A DNA stretch of 58,082 nt from Helicobacteraceae bacterium (GCA_015493495.1 WGDB01000160.1:1-58082); one strand, 5' to 3'. Counted from the first letter of the stretch, positions 10,260 through 20,387 are shown. A program made the numbers and translations. The notes: a model not told the origin generated them from the sequence alone.

Positions 10260-10276
10260 GCATCAGAACCTGATGC
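10260..10276. terminator. Hairpin between convergent genes
   Basis: GCATCAG-AAC-CTGATGC forms a perfect 7-base stem with a 3-base loop in the 32-base gap between two stop codons. The minus-strand side is followed by CTTATTTTA, so it probably ends transcription in both directions. Confidence 0.6.
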
Positions 10277-10289
10277 CCTATAGCTACAA

Positions 10290-13247
10290 CTAATTATTCC
10301 ACTGATAGATATAGCGTACACATCCATTATGCGTACTTGCTTTGATCTGAAACTTATTGGTCTCAGTGGAACTTGCATATCCAAAAGCGGGTGCTGTAAA
10401 TGTACCTGACTCTGATGCAGATGATGGATCTGTCGCCCTCCAACCAACGGAAACACGGTCTATAAGATCGACACTTCCCGCTGTTCCAAAATAACAAGCA
10501 ACATCATATTTATCCATATCTAAGCCTATAAAATCATCAGCACCCCACTGTTCTACTGGGTTTGAACGACTAATCGTTGCACTCACGGCATACTCCGTAC
10601 CAGGAACCAGTGTTGCAGGTGGCACACTCCATGAACCTGTAAAGGTCACACTCTCTGCATAATCCCAATTACAACCAGGATATACAACAGAGTTCGTTGC
10701 AGTTGCACTGCCACTTGAGAGATCAAGAGTATTATGATAACACCCAGGATTAGAATTGAGATGTTCCTCTGGATCTACATATATGATGGTCTCTGAAAGT
10801 GTCCAGGAACCCTCGCTAGAACTACCTCCACCACCTTCGACTTTGGAATAACTAAAGACCGCTACTTCAGAATAAAGAGCTTCCGGATCACTAGGATCCG
10901 AGTCTGCATAAGCATAGATTGTAGCGGAATCGCTCAACGTAATAGGCGCAGTGTACTCCTGCCACTCTCCACCATCAACACTATAGAAGATAACCCCTCC
11001 TTCTGGACTCGACAAGACAACATCTATACTCTCCGTAAACTCAGGATCCATAGGCGTTGCTGTCGGTGTCATCATTGTAGGGTCTTCATGTTCTACACAA
11101 GAACCCCCTATAAGGTCTTCATCACTTGCACACATAGTATAGGTAGCAGTTGCCTCCTCTGAGAGAATTTTTCTGCCATCTATCATGGCTGAAGCATACG
11201 CACTAAGTGATGTACTTTGTGTCAGATCAATAGGAGTGCTGTAAAGTTGTGGTGTTCCTCCATCGATCCTGTAATAGACAGCATAACCTTGTGGCTGGGT
11301 TATACTAACCGTGAGATGTTCCTTAAAGGCACTGCTTGAAGGATCAATAATAGGCTTCATCATCGTCGTGACCTCTGAAGTTGTCTGTTCTGAGACAGAC
11401 GTACCCCAAGACCATTTAGCGCTGGATATATCCTTGTTATAAAGCACGGAACGAACTTTGATGATCTTGTTACTGTTGATGACCACCGGGGCATCTCCTA
11501 TTTTCCAATAAGGGCTATGACTCTCTATGCTACCAGGATCAATATCGTACTGCGTTTCATTACTGTTGGCTACAGTGTAATAAAAATAGAGTTTCTCTTT
11601 CACCGCCTTACTTTCATCTGCATCAAAAGTAATATTTCTTACTTGTGGATCGCTGGCATCTTCTTTGACAATGACCTGAGGTTTTTTCAGCAGTTGTGAC
11701 TTCCACTCTAAAACGGTTAAAGCACTTGTTCTAAAAAGGTTGACATACGCATCAGAATGATAGAAGTCTAAACTGCCTACCTTCACCATCCATCTGCCCT
11801 GAACGGCACCTGAAAGGGTCGTTACTACACTAACTTCTGCAGCAGAAACATCTTGTTCTGCCCCATTGACCACTACAAAACCGTTACGTATCAGACCATT
11901 TACAGCATTATCAAGTTTGACACCACTTTTGGTATAAACAAGCGTCAGCGGCATGTTGATCCTTAATATTTTGACATTCGGTATTGCCAAAAAACTTGGG
12001 AAAACATAGGCATGTGCTTCAGCTTGGACTTCTACTGTAACAGCATCTTTATCAAGACTTTTTGGTGTATATTTTAAGGTAGATTCAAAATCCTTAGTGT
12101 CAGTGGTGCTGTCATACTGAAAACGGATCTCCCCGGATCGCTCCATATAAGAACTGGCACTAATACTCCCCTTTAAAGAACCACTAACACCAAAAGTCAC
12201 TACTGGAGCGACAGCTATACTGGTCTTAACCACTGCGGAGTAGGGATGTACGATCTCTATATCAAAGTCTGGTATCAGTTTCAGGTCTGCAGACCAATCC
12301 CTTGTCAGTTCACCTGAGACACTCACCTGCATGTTCGACTTAAAATAACCACTTTCAGCAAGAGTAAAATCAAACACATCTGCTGCAATCAAATTTTCAT
12401 CATAATGGATCTTCATATAAGCACCCAGTCCCATCTCGATGTAACTGCCCTCTGTAGAGAAGGTGATCCCACCATTTTCATACGCTTTGCCAAGGTCTAG
12501 TCTTTCACTTTCATTACCTTCTACTGTGAAAGAGCAGTCTGCTGATGCAAAATCACAAGAGATAGAGCGCTGTCTGATAGGAATATGGTAACCTTTAGGA
12601 ATATCCATACGCAAAACAATCTCATCGTCTACAACACCCCGTGCATTGGTTACAGGTTTTTCAAAAAGTGTAAAATGAAGCGGTTTAACATTGATATCGT
12701 CATAGATACCTTTGATCTTATGCGTAGCAATAGAGCGTTGAACAGAGCGTCTAATAGAGCTATTTTGAAGCTCTATGTTTAGCTTCCCGTAAACATCATT
12801 AATATTTTCTGCATTTGCGACCAAGATCTTTAACTCGCTGCTTTGCGAGATAACACCTGTGATCATTCCTATAAACGTATCATCTATAAAGAGAGGATTT
12901 CCTATATTTGAACTGCTGATTGAGGCGGTAGCATGAACTAAAAGATACCCCGTTTCACTACTATTATCCTCAACCACATCTGCCGTACTGAGTACCACTT
13001 TTTCTCTTGCAGTTGCATCTATTTCAACAACACTGTCAGCAGATGCTACTGTCTCTATAACCTGTTTTCCGGTTTCAGAGAGAAGTGCCGCTTCATCTAT
13101 ATCTGGAAAATCCATACCCGGATAAACTATGGGTGTGGTACCTGTACCCAGAGTGCCGCCTCCCCCACTATCGCTGCTACACCCATTAAAAGTCATCATT
13201 ACCGCTAGAAATAAACTTATGATTTCTATAAATATTAATCGTTTCAT
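10290..13247 (-). CDS. Large lipoprotein with paired chitobiase/beta-hexosaminidase C-terminal-type domains
   Basis: 985 residues. A lipobox (MTFNGC, Cys23) and a glycine run follow the signal peptide. Residues about 25-620 are beta-rich and not recognised. Two tandem modules at about 630-705 and 727-801 share the pattern MMxP...F...V...P.G..I.YS.DGG...Y..PI.L..S..I.AYA. This resembles the CHB_HEX_C domain often found in surface proteins and polysaccharide enzymes. A Gly/Ser linker (804-811) leads to a C-terminal domain of about 170 residues with four cysteines. No catalytic domain is seen, so binding or adhesion is a guess. The upstream region has TATAAT and GGGGTAG before the ATG. Confidence 0.75.
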   Translation of the reverse strand: MKRLIFIEIISLFLAVMMTFNGCSSDSGGGGTLGTGTTPIVYPGMDFPDIDEAALLSETGKQVIETVASADSVVEIDATAREKVVLSTADVVEDNSSETGYLLVHATASISSSNIGNPLFIDDTFIGMITGVISQSSELKILVANAENINDVYGKLNIELQNSSIRRSVQRSIATHKIKGIYDDINVKPLHFTLFEKPVTNARGVVDDEIVLRMDIPKGYHIPIRQRSISCDFASADCSFTVEGNESERLDLGKAYENGGITFSTEGSYIEMGLGAYMKIHYDENLIAADVFDFTLAESGYFKSNMQVSVSGELTRDWSADLKLIPDFDIEIVHPYSAVVKTSIAVAPVVTFGVSGSLKGSISASSYMERSGEIRFQYDSTTDTKDFESTLKYTPKSLDKDAVTVEVQAEAHAYVFPSFLAIPNVKILRINMPLTLVYTKSGVKLDNAVNGLIRNGFVVVNGAEQDVSAAEVSVVTTLSGAVQGRWMVKVGSLDFYHSDAYVNLFRTSALTVLEWKSQLLKKPQVIVKEDASDPQVRNITFDADESKAVKEKLYFYYTVANSNETQYDIDPGSIESHSPYWKIGDAPVVINSNKIIKVRSVLYNKDISSAKWSWGTSVSEQTTSEVTTMMKPIIDPSSSAFKEHLTVSITQPQGYAVYYRIDGGTPQLYSTPIDLTQSTSLSAYASAMIDGRKILSEEATATYTMCASDEDLIGGSCVEHEDPTMMTPTATPMDPEFTESIDVVLSSPEGGVIFYSVDGGEWQEYTAPITLSDSATIYAYADSDPSDPEALYSEVAVFSYSKVEGGGGSSSEGSWTLSETIIYVDPEEHLNSNPGCYHNTLDLSSGSATATNSVVYPGCNWDYAESVTFTGSWSVPPATLVPGTEYAVSATISRSNPVEQWGADDFIGLDMDKYDVACYFGTAGSVDLIDRVSVGWRATDPSSASESGTFTAPAFGYASSTETNKFQIKASTHNGCVRYIYQWNN

Positions 13248-13571
13248 AACTACCCCTTTTTTCTATATCTTTATAGAGTATATATAACAATTATAATCCA
13301 AAATAGCTATTTCCGCACTAAAGGTAGAAAAATCATCTTCTTTTTAGAAACTCTCCCAAAGGGGTAGATGGCATAGAGATTTTTTTTTGATCAAGCAGGT
13401 GCATCTAAACAGGATAGCTTTTTTGGTTTTATAGATACATATTAGTATATCTGCGTAGACTGTTTTTATAATGATGAAATGAAGAGGAAATTGATTAGAT
13501 GAGATCGTATAATAAAAGTACAAAATGTACTCTTAACCGATCTTATAGTAAATAAGCCATCAAATAAAAGA
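13248..13571. other. Intergenic region, promoter of the large lipoprotein gene and pstB 3' flank
   Basis: No open frame with a ribosome-binding site was found here. The left part holds the AT-rich promoter of the lipoprotein gene (minus-strand TATAAT around 13290). The right part holds the pstB terminator. Between them is T-rich sequence without recognisable elements. Confidence 0.5.
13505..13531 (-). terminator. Probable terminator of the pst operon
   Basis: On the minus strand AGTACA-TTT-TGTACT is followed by TTTATTAT, about 40 bases after the pstB stop. A wider flanking pair AGATCG/CGATCT encloses it. Confidence 0.5.
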
Positions 13572-14357
13572 TCAACCAAACTTACCAGTGATGTACTCTT
13601 CTGTTAACTTCTCTGCAGGTGTGACAAAGAGCTCTTCCGTCTTACCAAGCTCAATGAGCTCACCAAGATACATAAAACCTGTATAGTCACTCACACGCGC
13701 CGCTTGTTGCATGTTATGCGTAACAATGACGATGGAGACCTTCTCTTTAAGTTCTGTTACCAGCTCCTCAATACCCTGAGTAGAGATAGGGTCAAGTGCA
13801 GAAGTCGGCTCATCAAAAAGCAAGATCTCAGGCTCGACGGCAATAGCACGGGCGATACACAGACGCTGCTGCTGACCACCGGAGAGACCGTTAGCATCAT
13901 GTTTGAGACGGTCTTTGACCTCTTTCCAAATAGCGGCATCTGTCAAAGCTTTTTCAACACGGTCTTTGATCTCCGTTTTGTTTTTAATACCCTGAAGTTT
14001 CAGACCGTAAGCAACATTGTCCATGATACTCATAGGAAAAGCCGTAGGCTTTTGAAAGATCATACCGATGTTAATACGCAGGTCTATAAGGTCTTCTTTC
14101 GGATTTAGGATATTACGACCATTATAGATGATCTCACCCTCATACTTGTTACCCGGGTAGAGGTCATGCATACGGTTGATAGAGCGCAGTAGTGTTGACT
14201 TACCACAACCCGAAGGACCAATGAGTGCTGTGACCGAGTTTTTAGCGATCGGCATGCTGATCTCTTTAAGACTGGGTTCGTCTGCACTTGCATACGTAAA
14301 TTGAAACTTTTTGATCTCGAGCGCTTTCTCTTCGCTTACCTTACAGATAGTTGCCAT
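13572..14357 (-). CDS. pstB: Phosphate ABC transporter, ATP-binding protein
   Basis: 261 residues from the ATG at 14357, which shares its A with the pstA stop (TAATG). A longer in-frame reading to 14459 lies inside pstA and is rejected. Walker A is GPSGCGKST (47-55), with the signature LSGGQQQR and Walker [13 protein letters not shown]. PstB powers high-affinity phosphate uptake through PstC and PstA. The binding protein PstS is encoded 30 kb away at 44.7 kb. The tight TAATG junction implies coupled translation. Confidence 0.97.
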   Translation of the reverse strand: MATICKVSEEKALEIKKFQFTYASADEPSLKEISMPIAKNSVTALIGPSGCGKSTLLRSINRMHDLYPGNKYEGEIIYNGRNILNPKEDLIDLRINIGMIFQKPTAFPMSIMDNVAYGLKLQGIKNKTEIKDRVEKALTDAAIWKEVKDRLKHDANGLSGGQQQRLCIARAIAVEPEILLFDEPTSALDPISTQGIEELVTELKEKVSIVIVTHNMQQAARVSDYTGFMYLGELIELGKTEELFVTPAEKLTEEYITGKFG

Positions 14358-15199
14358 TATTTGCCTTTTTTCGTTAGTAGAACCAAACGGCCGATGATGT
14401 TCAGACCGAGAATAAACATAGATAAGATAAAGGCTGCGGCCCAACCAAGGCGCTGCCAATCCTCATAGGGACTTGTTGCATAATTATACATGGTTACAGT
14501 AAGCGAAGCCATAGGCTCCATCAGGTCTGTACTCATAAAGTTGTCGTTGAACGAGGTGAAGAGCAGGGGTGCTGTCTCACCTGCCACACGCGCTACACCA
14601 AGTAAGATACCTGTTAAAATACCTGCTTTGGCACCACGATAAACCACCTGAGTGATAACCTTATACTTCGGAGCACCCAGAGCAAACGCAGCCTCACGGA
14701 GTGTTGTAGGAACAAGGTGGAGCATGTCATCAGTGGTACGCAAGATGATCGGCAGCATGATGATGGTCAGTGCCACAATACCTGCCCACGCACTAAAGTG
14801 GCCCATAGGAACCACCATAATAGCGTAGACAAAAGAGCCCACAACGATACTTGGTGCCGACATCATAATGTCTGAGATGTCACGAATGGTTTCTGCCAGT
14901 TTTGACTTCTGACCATACTCACTCAAGTAAGTTCCTGCCAGGATCCCGAGTGGTACACCCACAAGAGTCGCAATCCCTACAATGATTAGCTGACCGACCA
15001 GTGCCTGTTTCAGACCACTCTCTTCATAACCCGGAGGCGCACCCTCGAACATAAAGATGTCCCAGTTGATCGCCTCGACACCATTACTCACCAAGATGTA
15101 AAGGATCCAAAAAAGAAAAAAGAGACCAATCGCCGCCGAAAGCGTCGAAAGACCCATAACGATACGGTTAATTAAAACACGTTTTTGTGTGGCTGTCAT
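14357..15199 (-). CDS. pstA: Phosphate ABC transporter permease
   Basis: 280 residues, six predicted membrane segments. It forms the phosphate channel with PstC in the inner membrane. The permease (EAA-type) loop is visible as [20 protein letters not shown]. The start overlaps the pstC stop as TAATG, with AAGGAGATCATA as a strong ribosome-binding site inside the end of pstC. It is the middle gene of pstC-pstA-pstB. Confidence 0.96.
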   Translation of the reverse strand: MTATQKRVLINRIVMGLSTLSAAIGLFFLFWILYILVSNGVEAINWDIFMFEGAPPGYEESGLKQALVGQLIIVGIATLVGVPLGILAGTYLSEYGQKSKLAETIRDISDIMMSAPSIVVGSFVYAIMVVPMGHFSAWAGIVALTIIMLPIILRTTDDMLHLVPTTLREAAFALGAPKYKVITQVVYRGAKAGILTGILLGVARVAGETAPLLFTSFNDNFMSTDLMEPMASLTVTMYNYATSPYEDWQRLGWAAAFILSMFILGLNIIGRLVLLTKKGK

Positions 15200-16056
15200 T
15201 ATGATCTCCTTTTACGGCGTAAGAAGTAGAACTTCGCCACTGAGATGATGGTAAAACTGATGACCAACAAGATCAATGCAAGTTCAAAGAGACTTGAGAA
15301 GTAGAGGTCTGTGTCAGCTTCTGTAAACTCATTAGCCAGTGTAACCGGGATCGATGTAGCAGGTTTGGTAAGGTCCCAAGAGACCTTGTGAACATTACCC
15401 ATAACAAAAGTGACTGCCATGGTCTCACCGATAGCACGACCAAGAGCCAAGATAAGCGCACCGATGATACCTGCCTTAGAGTAAGGGATCACGATGTCTC
15501 TGACAACATCCCATTTCGTCCCACCCAGTGCATATGCTGACTCTTTTAAGATGTCTGGCGTGGTGTTCATCGCATCACGTGTGACCGCTGCCATAAACGG
15601 CAAGATCATAATAGCAAGAACAATACCTGCTGTGAGCATACCAATACCGATGCCCCCAAAGAGATCACGAACAATAGGCACAAAGTAAAAAAGGCCCCAC
15701 ATACCGTAGATAACCGAAGGGATCGCCGCTAGAAGTTCTATGGAAACACCAACCGGTGCCTTGAGCTTTTCATGAGCGATCTCGCTCAGGAAGATCGCAA
15801 CACCTATCGCTACAGGAACCGCCAAGACCATCGCCAAGAAGGTCGAGATAACCGAACCCATAATGGCCGCAAAAGCACCAAACTTCTCTAAGTTAGGTGC
15901 CCATTTGGACTCTGTTACAAAGTCAATACCAAAGGTCTGCATAGAGAGCAAAGACTCTTGAAACAGTACCGTAAAAATCCACGCCGTGATAAACAGCACC
16001 GTAATTGCGATGAGACGGGTAGAGTTGGCAAAGATGTTATCTATGATTTTTGTCAT
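15199..16056 (-). CDS. pstC: Phosphate ABC transporter permease
   Basis: 285 residues from the ATG at 16056. A GTG at 16065 would add three residues and cannot be excluded. The inner-membrane permease loop reads LKESAYALGGTKWDVVRDIV, parallel to that of PstA. It is the first gene of pstCAB. Its promoter carries a tandem box, TGTAAC-N5-TGTAAC, 10 bases before a -10 element TAAAAT (16110-16142). The 5' leader also contains a hairpin AGCCAT/ATGGCT (about 16081-16096). Induction by the PhoB-like regulator at 18979-19653 is inferred. Confidence 0.95.
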   Translation of the reverse strand: MTKIIDNIFANSTRLIAITVLFITAWIFTVLFQESLLSMQTFGIDFVTESKWAPNLEKFGAFAAIMGSVISTFLAMVLAVPVAIGVAIFLSEIAHEKLKAPVGVSIELLAAIPSVIYGMWGLFYFVPIVRDLFGGIGIGMLTAGIVLAIMILPFMAAVTRDAMNTTPDILKESAYALGGTKWDVVRDIVIPYSKAGIIGALILALGRAIGETMAVTFVMGNVHKVSWDLTKPATSIPVTLANEFTEADTDLYFSSLFELALILLVISFTIISVAKFYFLRRKRRS

Positions 16057-16109
16057 CGAACCCACTTCTTTTCATTTTTTAGCCATAGCGATGGCTTTTT
16101 AGTAAGCGG

Positions 16110-16142
16110 ATTTTAGAATAGTTTGGTTACAAGAAGGTTACA
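16110..16142 (-). promoter_or_regulatory. Pho-box promoter of pstCAB
   Basis: Read on the minus strand: TGTAAC (16142-16137), CTTCT, TGTAAC (16131-16126), ten bases, TAAAAT (16115-16110). The 11-base period and the box in place of a -35 element match the known PhoB mode of binding. The same layout occurs before phoU and pstS. Confidence 0.75.
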
Positions 16143-16169
16143 TTTGGCTATAAAGTCCCTAAAACAGGG

Positions 16170-17558
16170 CTATTGATGCACTTCATTTATATACTGTTTT
16201 AACCAGAGCAGCGCCTCTTCTTTTGTTGAAAAAAGTGTATCCATCTGTGCTTCATAGGCTGCATCAAGTATCACTTTAAATTGCTTTGATGGTGTAAGAC
16301 CCGCCTTAACAAGGTCACGTCCTTGAAGGAGTGCGGGTAGCGGCTTTTGCATCACACTAAGCTCTTTCGCGCGTTGTATTAACCACTCGCCTGCCGCAAA
16401 CTCACCGCTTCTCGCTTCTGGCGTTGTACGTCCTAAGTAATCGGCTTTTGCAAGAAGTACAAGTTCACTGATATTAACCTGATTGGCAAGCCGACGGATA
16501 GCTGCTGCCTTTGCTCCCTGTTTATAAAACTGCATGGGCTTAAGATGATGTTTTACTAAGGGTAAGATCTTCTCTACAAGGGCTTTCTCATCACTTAAGC
16601 GTTCTAAAAAATGCTCCGTTAAGGGAATTCCTGTGTTTTCATGACCTATCGCTCGGATACGTCCATCTATCTTTTTTGTGGTATTACTCTTTCCCAGGTC
16701 ATGACAAAGTGCTGCTAATGAGAGGTAAAGATTCTCTTCTTTATCATCGCTATGGAGCCTGCTCATCACATCCACTACCATCAAGGTGTGTATCCAAACA
16801 TCTCCCTCAGGATGATAAATTGGGTCTTGAGGAACTCCTTGTAGTGCCAATAATTCAGGGAAATAAGGCAACATGCCAAAAACATCCAAGACCCTAAAAC
16901 CCTGTGAAGGTCGCCTGCTTTTGAGTAACAGTTTTTTAAACTCCTCAAACACCCGCTCTTTTGGAAGCTCCTCTAACATCTTCTCTGCCACCATCTTCCG
17001 TGCTAATGTGATGAGTGCCTCGGTTGGTTGCAGATCAAACCTGGCTGCAAACTGTACCGCACGGTAAAGGCGTAAGGGGTCTTCGACAAAGGTCTCTGCA
17101 TCAACAAAAGCAAGTCGTCTTTCACGAAGGTCTTTTTGGCCGTTAAAAGGGTCGAGCAGCTCTTTACTGCTTAGATCATATCCCATGGCATTGAAAGTAA
17201 AATCACGACGTGAAGCTGCCTTTTTAAAGCTCAATGAGCCATCCAAGATAACATCAAAACCTTTGTGGCCTTGCGCTACCTTCTGTTCCGTTCTTGGAAT
17301 CGAGAAGTCAACCTCTATGGCATCTAGCTGCAGTTTTACAACGCCAAAGCTTTTTCCCACCACATTAACCTTGCCAAAAGGCGCGAGGAGTGTTTCCAAG
17401 GCTTCTAGATCTTTAATACCAAACAGTTCAATATCAATATCTTTTGAGGGGAGTCCTAGAATAGCATCGCGTACAAAACCACCTACAACAACAGGTCTAA
17501 GACCCTTGTTTAGAAGTGTTTTAATAATAGGTAGTAAAGAAGAGGGAAGCTGTATCAT
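16170..17558 (-). CDS. cca: tRNA nucleotidyltransferase / poly(A) polymerase family protein with HD domain
   Basis: 462 residues. The nucleotidyltransferase head motif VGGFVRDAILGLPSKDIDIE holds the metal-binding DxD. RRDFTFNAMGYD and EDPLRLYRAVQFAARF follow, as in class II CCA-adding enzymes. A C-terminal HD module is present (HTLMVVDVMSRLH and ALCHDLGKS), as in bacterial Cca with phosphohydrolase activity. It adds or repairs the 3' CCA end of tRNA. It begins 23 bases after the phoR-like gene, so it may be carried on the phoU-phoB-phoR transcript, an odd partner for phosphate genes. Confidence 0.9.
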   Translation of the reverse strand: MIQLPSSLLPIIKTLLNKGLRPVVVGGFVRDAILGLPSKDIDIELFGIKDLEALETLLAPFGKVNVVGKSFGVVKLQLDAIEVDFSIPRTEQKVAQGHKGFDVILDGSLSFKKAASRRDFTFNAMGYDLSSKELLDPFNGQKDLRERRLAFVDAETFVEDPLRLYRAVQFAARFDLQPTEALITLARKMVAEKMLEELPKERVFEEFKKLLLKSRRPSQGFRVLDVFGMLPYFPELLALQGVPQDPIYHPEGDVWIHTLMVVDVMSRLHSDDKEENLYLSLAALCHDLGKSNTTKKIDGRIRAIGHENTGIPLTEHFLERLSDEKALVEKILPLVKHHLKPMQFYKQGAKAAAIRRLANQVNISELVLLAKADYLGRTTPEARSGEFAAGEWLIQRAKELSVMQKPLPALLQGRDLVKAGLTPSKQFKVILDAAYEAQMDTLFSTKEEALLWLKQYINEVHQ

Positions 17559-17581
17559 CTCTGTATTTTAGCGCAGAAATC

Positions 17582-18985
17582 CTATTTGCAAGCACCTTTT
17601 GTCATCTTCTTCACAGAGAAACCAAACAGAGAGCCTTCCCCCACTTTGCTCTCAATAATCAAAGACGACTCATGCAGTTTCAAGATGTAGCTTACGATTG
17701 CCAGTCCCAGTCCCATAGAGTTATCCCAGGTGTTTTTATGGACACGATAGAATTTTGAAGCTACCTTGTCAAGGTCTGCTTCGCTGATACCCATCCCTTT
17801 GTCTATCACCATCAATTTATTGTCAGCCAAGGAGATAATGACATCATCTTCAGAGTATTTTAAAGCATTATCCACAAGATTGGTCAAGACATTGTCCAAC
17901 ATATCTTTGTCCGCCAAGACCATGCACTCTTCACCATGAAACTTTATCTCTCTATCGCGATACTTGGTAGAGAGATTTAGAACAACATCTTCTATAAGAT
18001 CCACTAAGTTAAACTTCATCAGATGAATACTCAAGTCATTGTTTTCCAACTTGACAGAGAGGGCCAACCTATCGATCATGTAGGCGATCTTACGCGCATT
18101 TGAGAGGATCTTGTCTAGAAACCGTACCCGTATTTTAGGGTTGACGTCGGGATCATCCAAGAGGGTGTCAGCATACCCCATGATAGAAGCAAGAGGATTT
18201 TTAAACTCATGCGAGATGGCAGAGAGGATGTCGTTTCGCTGTTTGTTGACCAGACGTAGTTTGGCCGTGTATTTACGCTTCTGTTTGTCACGAGTAGCCA
18301 GCTTTTTAGCCAAATCTTTGAGGTTCAGTGCGATCTGCAAAAACTCTTGAAAATATTCTGTTTTTATCACAGCTTTATAGTTTTTGTTGGAGATCTCACC
18401 CAAATAGTCCACAATCTGCTCAATATCATAACGTACACGTTTACTCATCTGATAGGCTGCGATCAGACCTAAGACCATAAAGATCATAAAGATAAAGATA
18501 AGACGAGACCATAGGGTATAAAAGTTTGACATAATGGTGTTGAGTGGTGTCGCTAAACGAATATAAATGACCTTGTCATCCACCAAGATCTTCTTGGCAA
18601 CGTACAGATAGTGCACATGTGTTGTCACTGAGTAGCGGTTATCCACACCAAGACCATCTCGACGCGCCTGCATCACCTCATAACGGTTTGCATGATTTTC
18701 CATAATGAACTTGTCACTGTTACTGTCAGCCAAAACCGTGCCATCTTCAGCCACAAAGGTAACCCTGTCCTGTATCGCTGCATGTGTATTTGCTGCAATG
18801 CGATCAAGGTCACTGATGTGAAAAGGCTGCATCTGCATCAGCGTAATACTATGTTCAAGCTGTTCTGTGTTTTCAGAGATGACAAACGATTTTAGGGTGT
18901 AGTAACTCACCAAAGAAGAGACGATAAGCGTGGCCATAAACAGACCAACAATATTGGCAAAAAAGAAGTGGTGGAGTTTTAACAC
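17582..18985 (-). CDS. phoR: Sensor histidine kinase of the phosphate-type two-component system
   Basis: 467 residues. Two membrane segments (about 7-29 and 160-178) flank an extracytoplasmic sensor domain of about 130 residues. The H-box SAISHEFKNPLAS has the phospho-acceptor His259. The N-box LTNLVDNALKYS, DKGMGIS and the GLGLAI G2 box complete the kinase. The start overlaps the end of the response regulator by 7 bases. Assignment to phosphate sensing is from context (phoU upstream, pst downstream), since E. coli PhoR has a different sensor region. Confidence 0.85.
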   Translation of the reverse strand: MLKLHHFFFANIVGLFMATLIVSSLVSYYTLKSFVISENTEQLEHSITLMQMQPFHISDLDRIAANTHAAIQDRVTFVAEDGTVLADSNSDKFIMENHANRYEVMQARRDGLGVDNRYSVTTHVHYLYVAKKILVDDKVIYIRLATPLNTIMSNFYTLWSRLIFIFMIFMVLGLIAAYQMSKRVRYDIEQIVDYLGEISNKNYKAVIKTEYFQEFLQIALNLKDLAKKLATRDKQKRKYTAKLRLVNKQRNDILSAISHEFKNPLASIMGYADTLLDDPDVNPKIRVRFLDKILSNARKIAYMIDRLALSVKLENNDLSIHLMKFNLVDLIEDVVLNLSTKYRDREIKFHGEECMVLADKDMLDNVLTNLVDNALKYSEDDVIISLADNKLMVIDKGMGISEADLDKVASKFYRVHKNTWDNSMGLGLAIVSYILKLHESSLIIESKVGEGSLFGFSVKKMTKGACK

Positions 18986-19653
18986 AGGGTGTAACCCACC
19001 CCACGCACTGTTTTGATGTACTCTTTACTTTTGTCAGCGTCTATCTTCTCTTTTAAGCGGTTAATCGCCACGTTGACAGTACGGTCTTGATAGATAGCAT
19101 CTCCGCCCCAGACATGTTCAAGCAGATAATCACGGTCAAGTACGATGTTTTGGTTGGAGATAAGGGTGTGAAGCAGGTCAAACTCAAGTTTGGTAAGTTC
19201 GATGTTATTGCCCTCTATAAAAAGTTCACGAGAGCCAAGGTCCAAGATAATATCTCTATAGACCACTTTACCCTCAGTTTTGTCTTTTTGTGTACGCTTG
19301 AGAATGGCTTTAAGACGCAGGATCAACTCTTTCATGTTAAAAGGCTTGGTAATGTAGTCATCACCCCCACGCTCAAAACCCTCTTCTATGTCACTCTCTT
19401 TGTTTTTTGCCGTCAGGTAGATCACTGGTGTCTCAACACCGATCTCACGCATCTGTCCTACAAACTCGCTCCCCTCCACACCAGGAAGGTTACGGTCCAT
19501 AATAAGCAGGTCAACATCTTCTTCTTCTAAAAGTTGGGAGACATTTTTGGTACTTGTAAAGCCCATAGTGTCGAAGCCCTCTTTTTCAAGGTTGTACTCG
19601 ATAAGTTCTAAAATATCCTCTTCGTCTTCAACGATTACTATAAATGCACCCAT
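18979..19653 (-). CDS. phoB: OmpR/PhoB-family response regulator
   Basis: 224 residues: a receiver domain with D53 as phospho-acceptor (LLIMDRNLPG), E9/D10 acidic pocket and the K in YLTAKN, then a winged-helix DNA-binding domain ending RTVNVAINRLKEKID and VRGVGYTLC. It starts 20 bases after phoU and overlaps the kinase gene. The window shows a coherent set of TGTAAC-N5-TGTWAC boxes before pstC, phoU, pstS and pit, which I infer are its sites. The phoU box would make the system autoregulated. Confidence 0.9.
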   Translation of the reverse strand: MGAFIVIVEDEEDILELIEYNLEKEGFDTMGFTSTKNVSQLLEEEDVDLLIMDRNLPGVEGSEFVGQMREIGVETPVIYLTAKNKESDIEEGFERGGDDYITKPFNMKELILRLKAILKRTQKDKTEGKVVYRDIILDLGSRELFIEGNNIELTKLEFDLLHTLISNQNIVLDRDYLLEHVWGGDAIYQDRTVNVAINRLKEKIDADKSKEYIKTVRGVGYTLC

Positions 19654-19673
19654 CTTTCACCCCTTGATAAAAA

Positions 19674-20342
19674 CTAGTAGACCTTGATCTCTCCACCTTT
19701 GGCAGCATACAGAAGAAGGTTAGCAATGTTCACGGCACGGTCACATGCACGCTCTAGCTTACGTAGTGTACCAAGTATACGAACGTACTCAACTGAAAGC
19801 TCTTGTTCACCCATGATCTGTGTCATGATCTCTTTTTCTAAAATGCTAAAGAGATCATCATTTTTACTCTCTTCAACCATAACTTTACGATAAAGGTCTT
19901 CAACATTACACTCCCCAGGCTTCTTGAAACACTCTTCAATGTAGGTCATCGCGTTTAATGAAGTTGTATGCAGCTTAATAACGATGTCATCAAATGGTGC
20001 CAGATTACACTCACCTTCACAGTGTTCACGCATACGTCTGGCATACTTTTTACTGCCTTCAGCAATACGTAGTAATTCATTGGTCAACTTCAAATAAGCA
20101 ACAAGCATACGAAGTTCCTGCGCCTCTGGACCAAAGAGTGCAAAAGTCTTCACAATTTCATTATCAATCGTGTTTGCTTCTACATCAATTGATTTTAAAA
20201 TGTTTCGTACTGAATCATACGCAGTATTGTCATGATTTTTGTAAGCATCCAACGTTACTTGGTTCGCTTCAACCACCTGTCCCATAAGCTCTGCAATCAA
20301 ACTTTGTATCTCTTTGACCTTCTGATCATACTTTGGTAGCAT
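19674..20342 (-). CDS. phoU: Phosphate signalling regulator PhoU
   Basis: 222 residues, all-helical, made of two PhoU repeats; ELRMLVAYLKLTNELLRIAE and ILGTLRKLERACDRAVNIAN are the conserved segments with acidic/basic metal-binding patterns. PhoU links Pst transport to the sensor kinase and damps the response when phosphate is ample. It leads the phoU-phoB-phoR unit and is preceded by a Pho-box promoter (20388-20420). Confidence 0.93.
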   Translation of the reverse strand: MLPKYDQKVKEIQSLIAELMGQVVEANQVTLDAYKNHDNTAYDSVRNILKSIDVEANTIDNEIVKTFALFGPEAQELRMLVAYLKLTNELLRIAEGSKKYARRMREHCEGECNLAPFDDIVIKLHTTSLNAMTYIEECFKKPGECNVEDLYRKVMVEESKNDDLFSILEKEIMTQIMGEQELSVEYVRILGTLRKLERACDRAVNIANLLLYAAKGGEIKVY

Positions 20343-20387
20343 AATGCTCCTTGTCTACTTTTGTTTATATTTTCGATTATTGCCGCG

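Noticed and set aside
14358-14459. N-terminal extension of PstB by 34 residues
   Set aside because: It lies within pstA in another frame, has no family similarity, and the TAATG junction at 14357 gives the expected PstB start.
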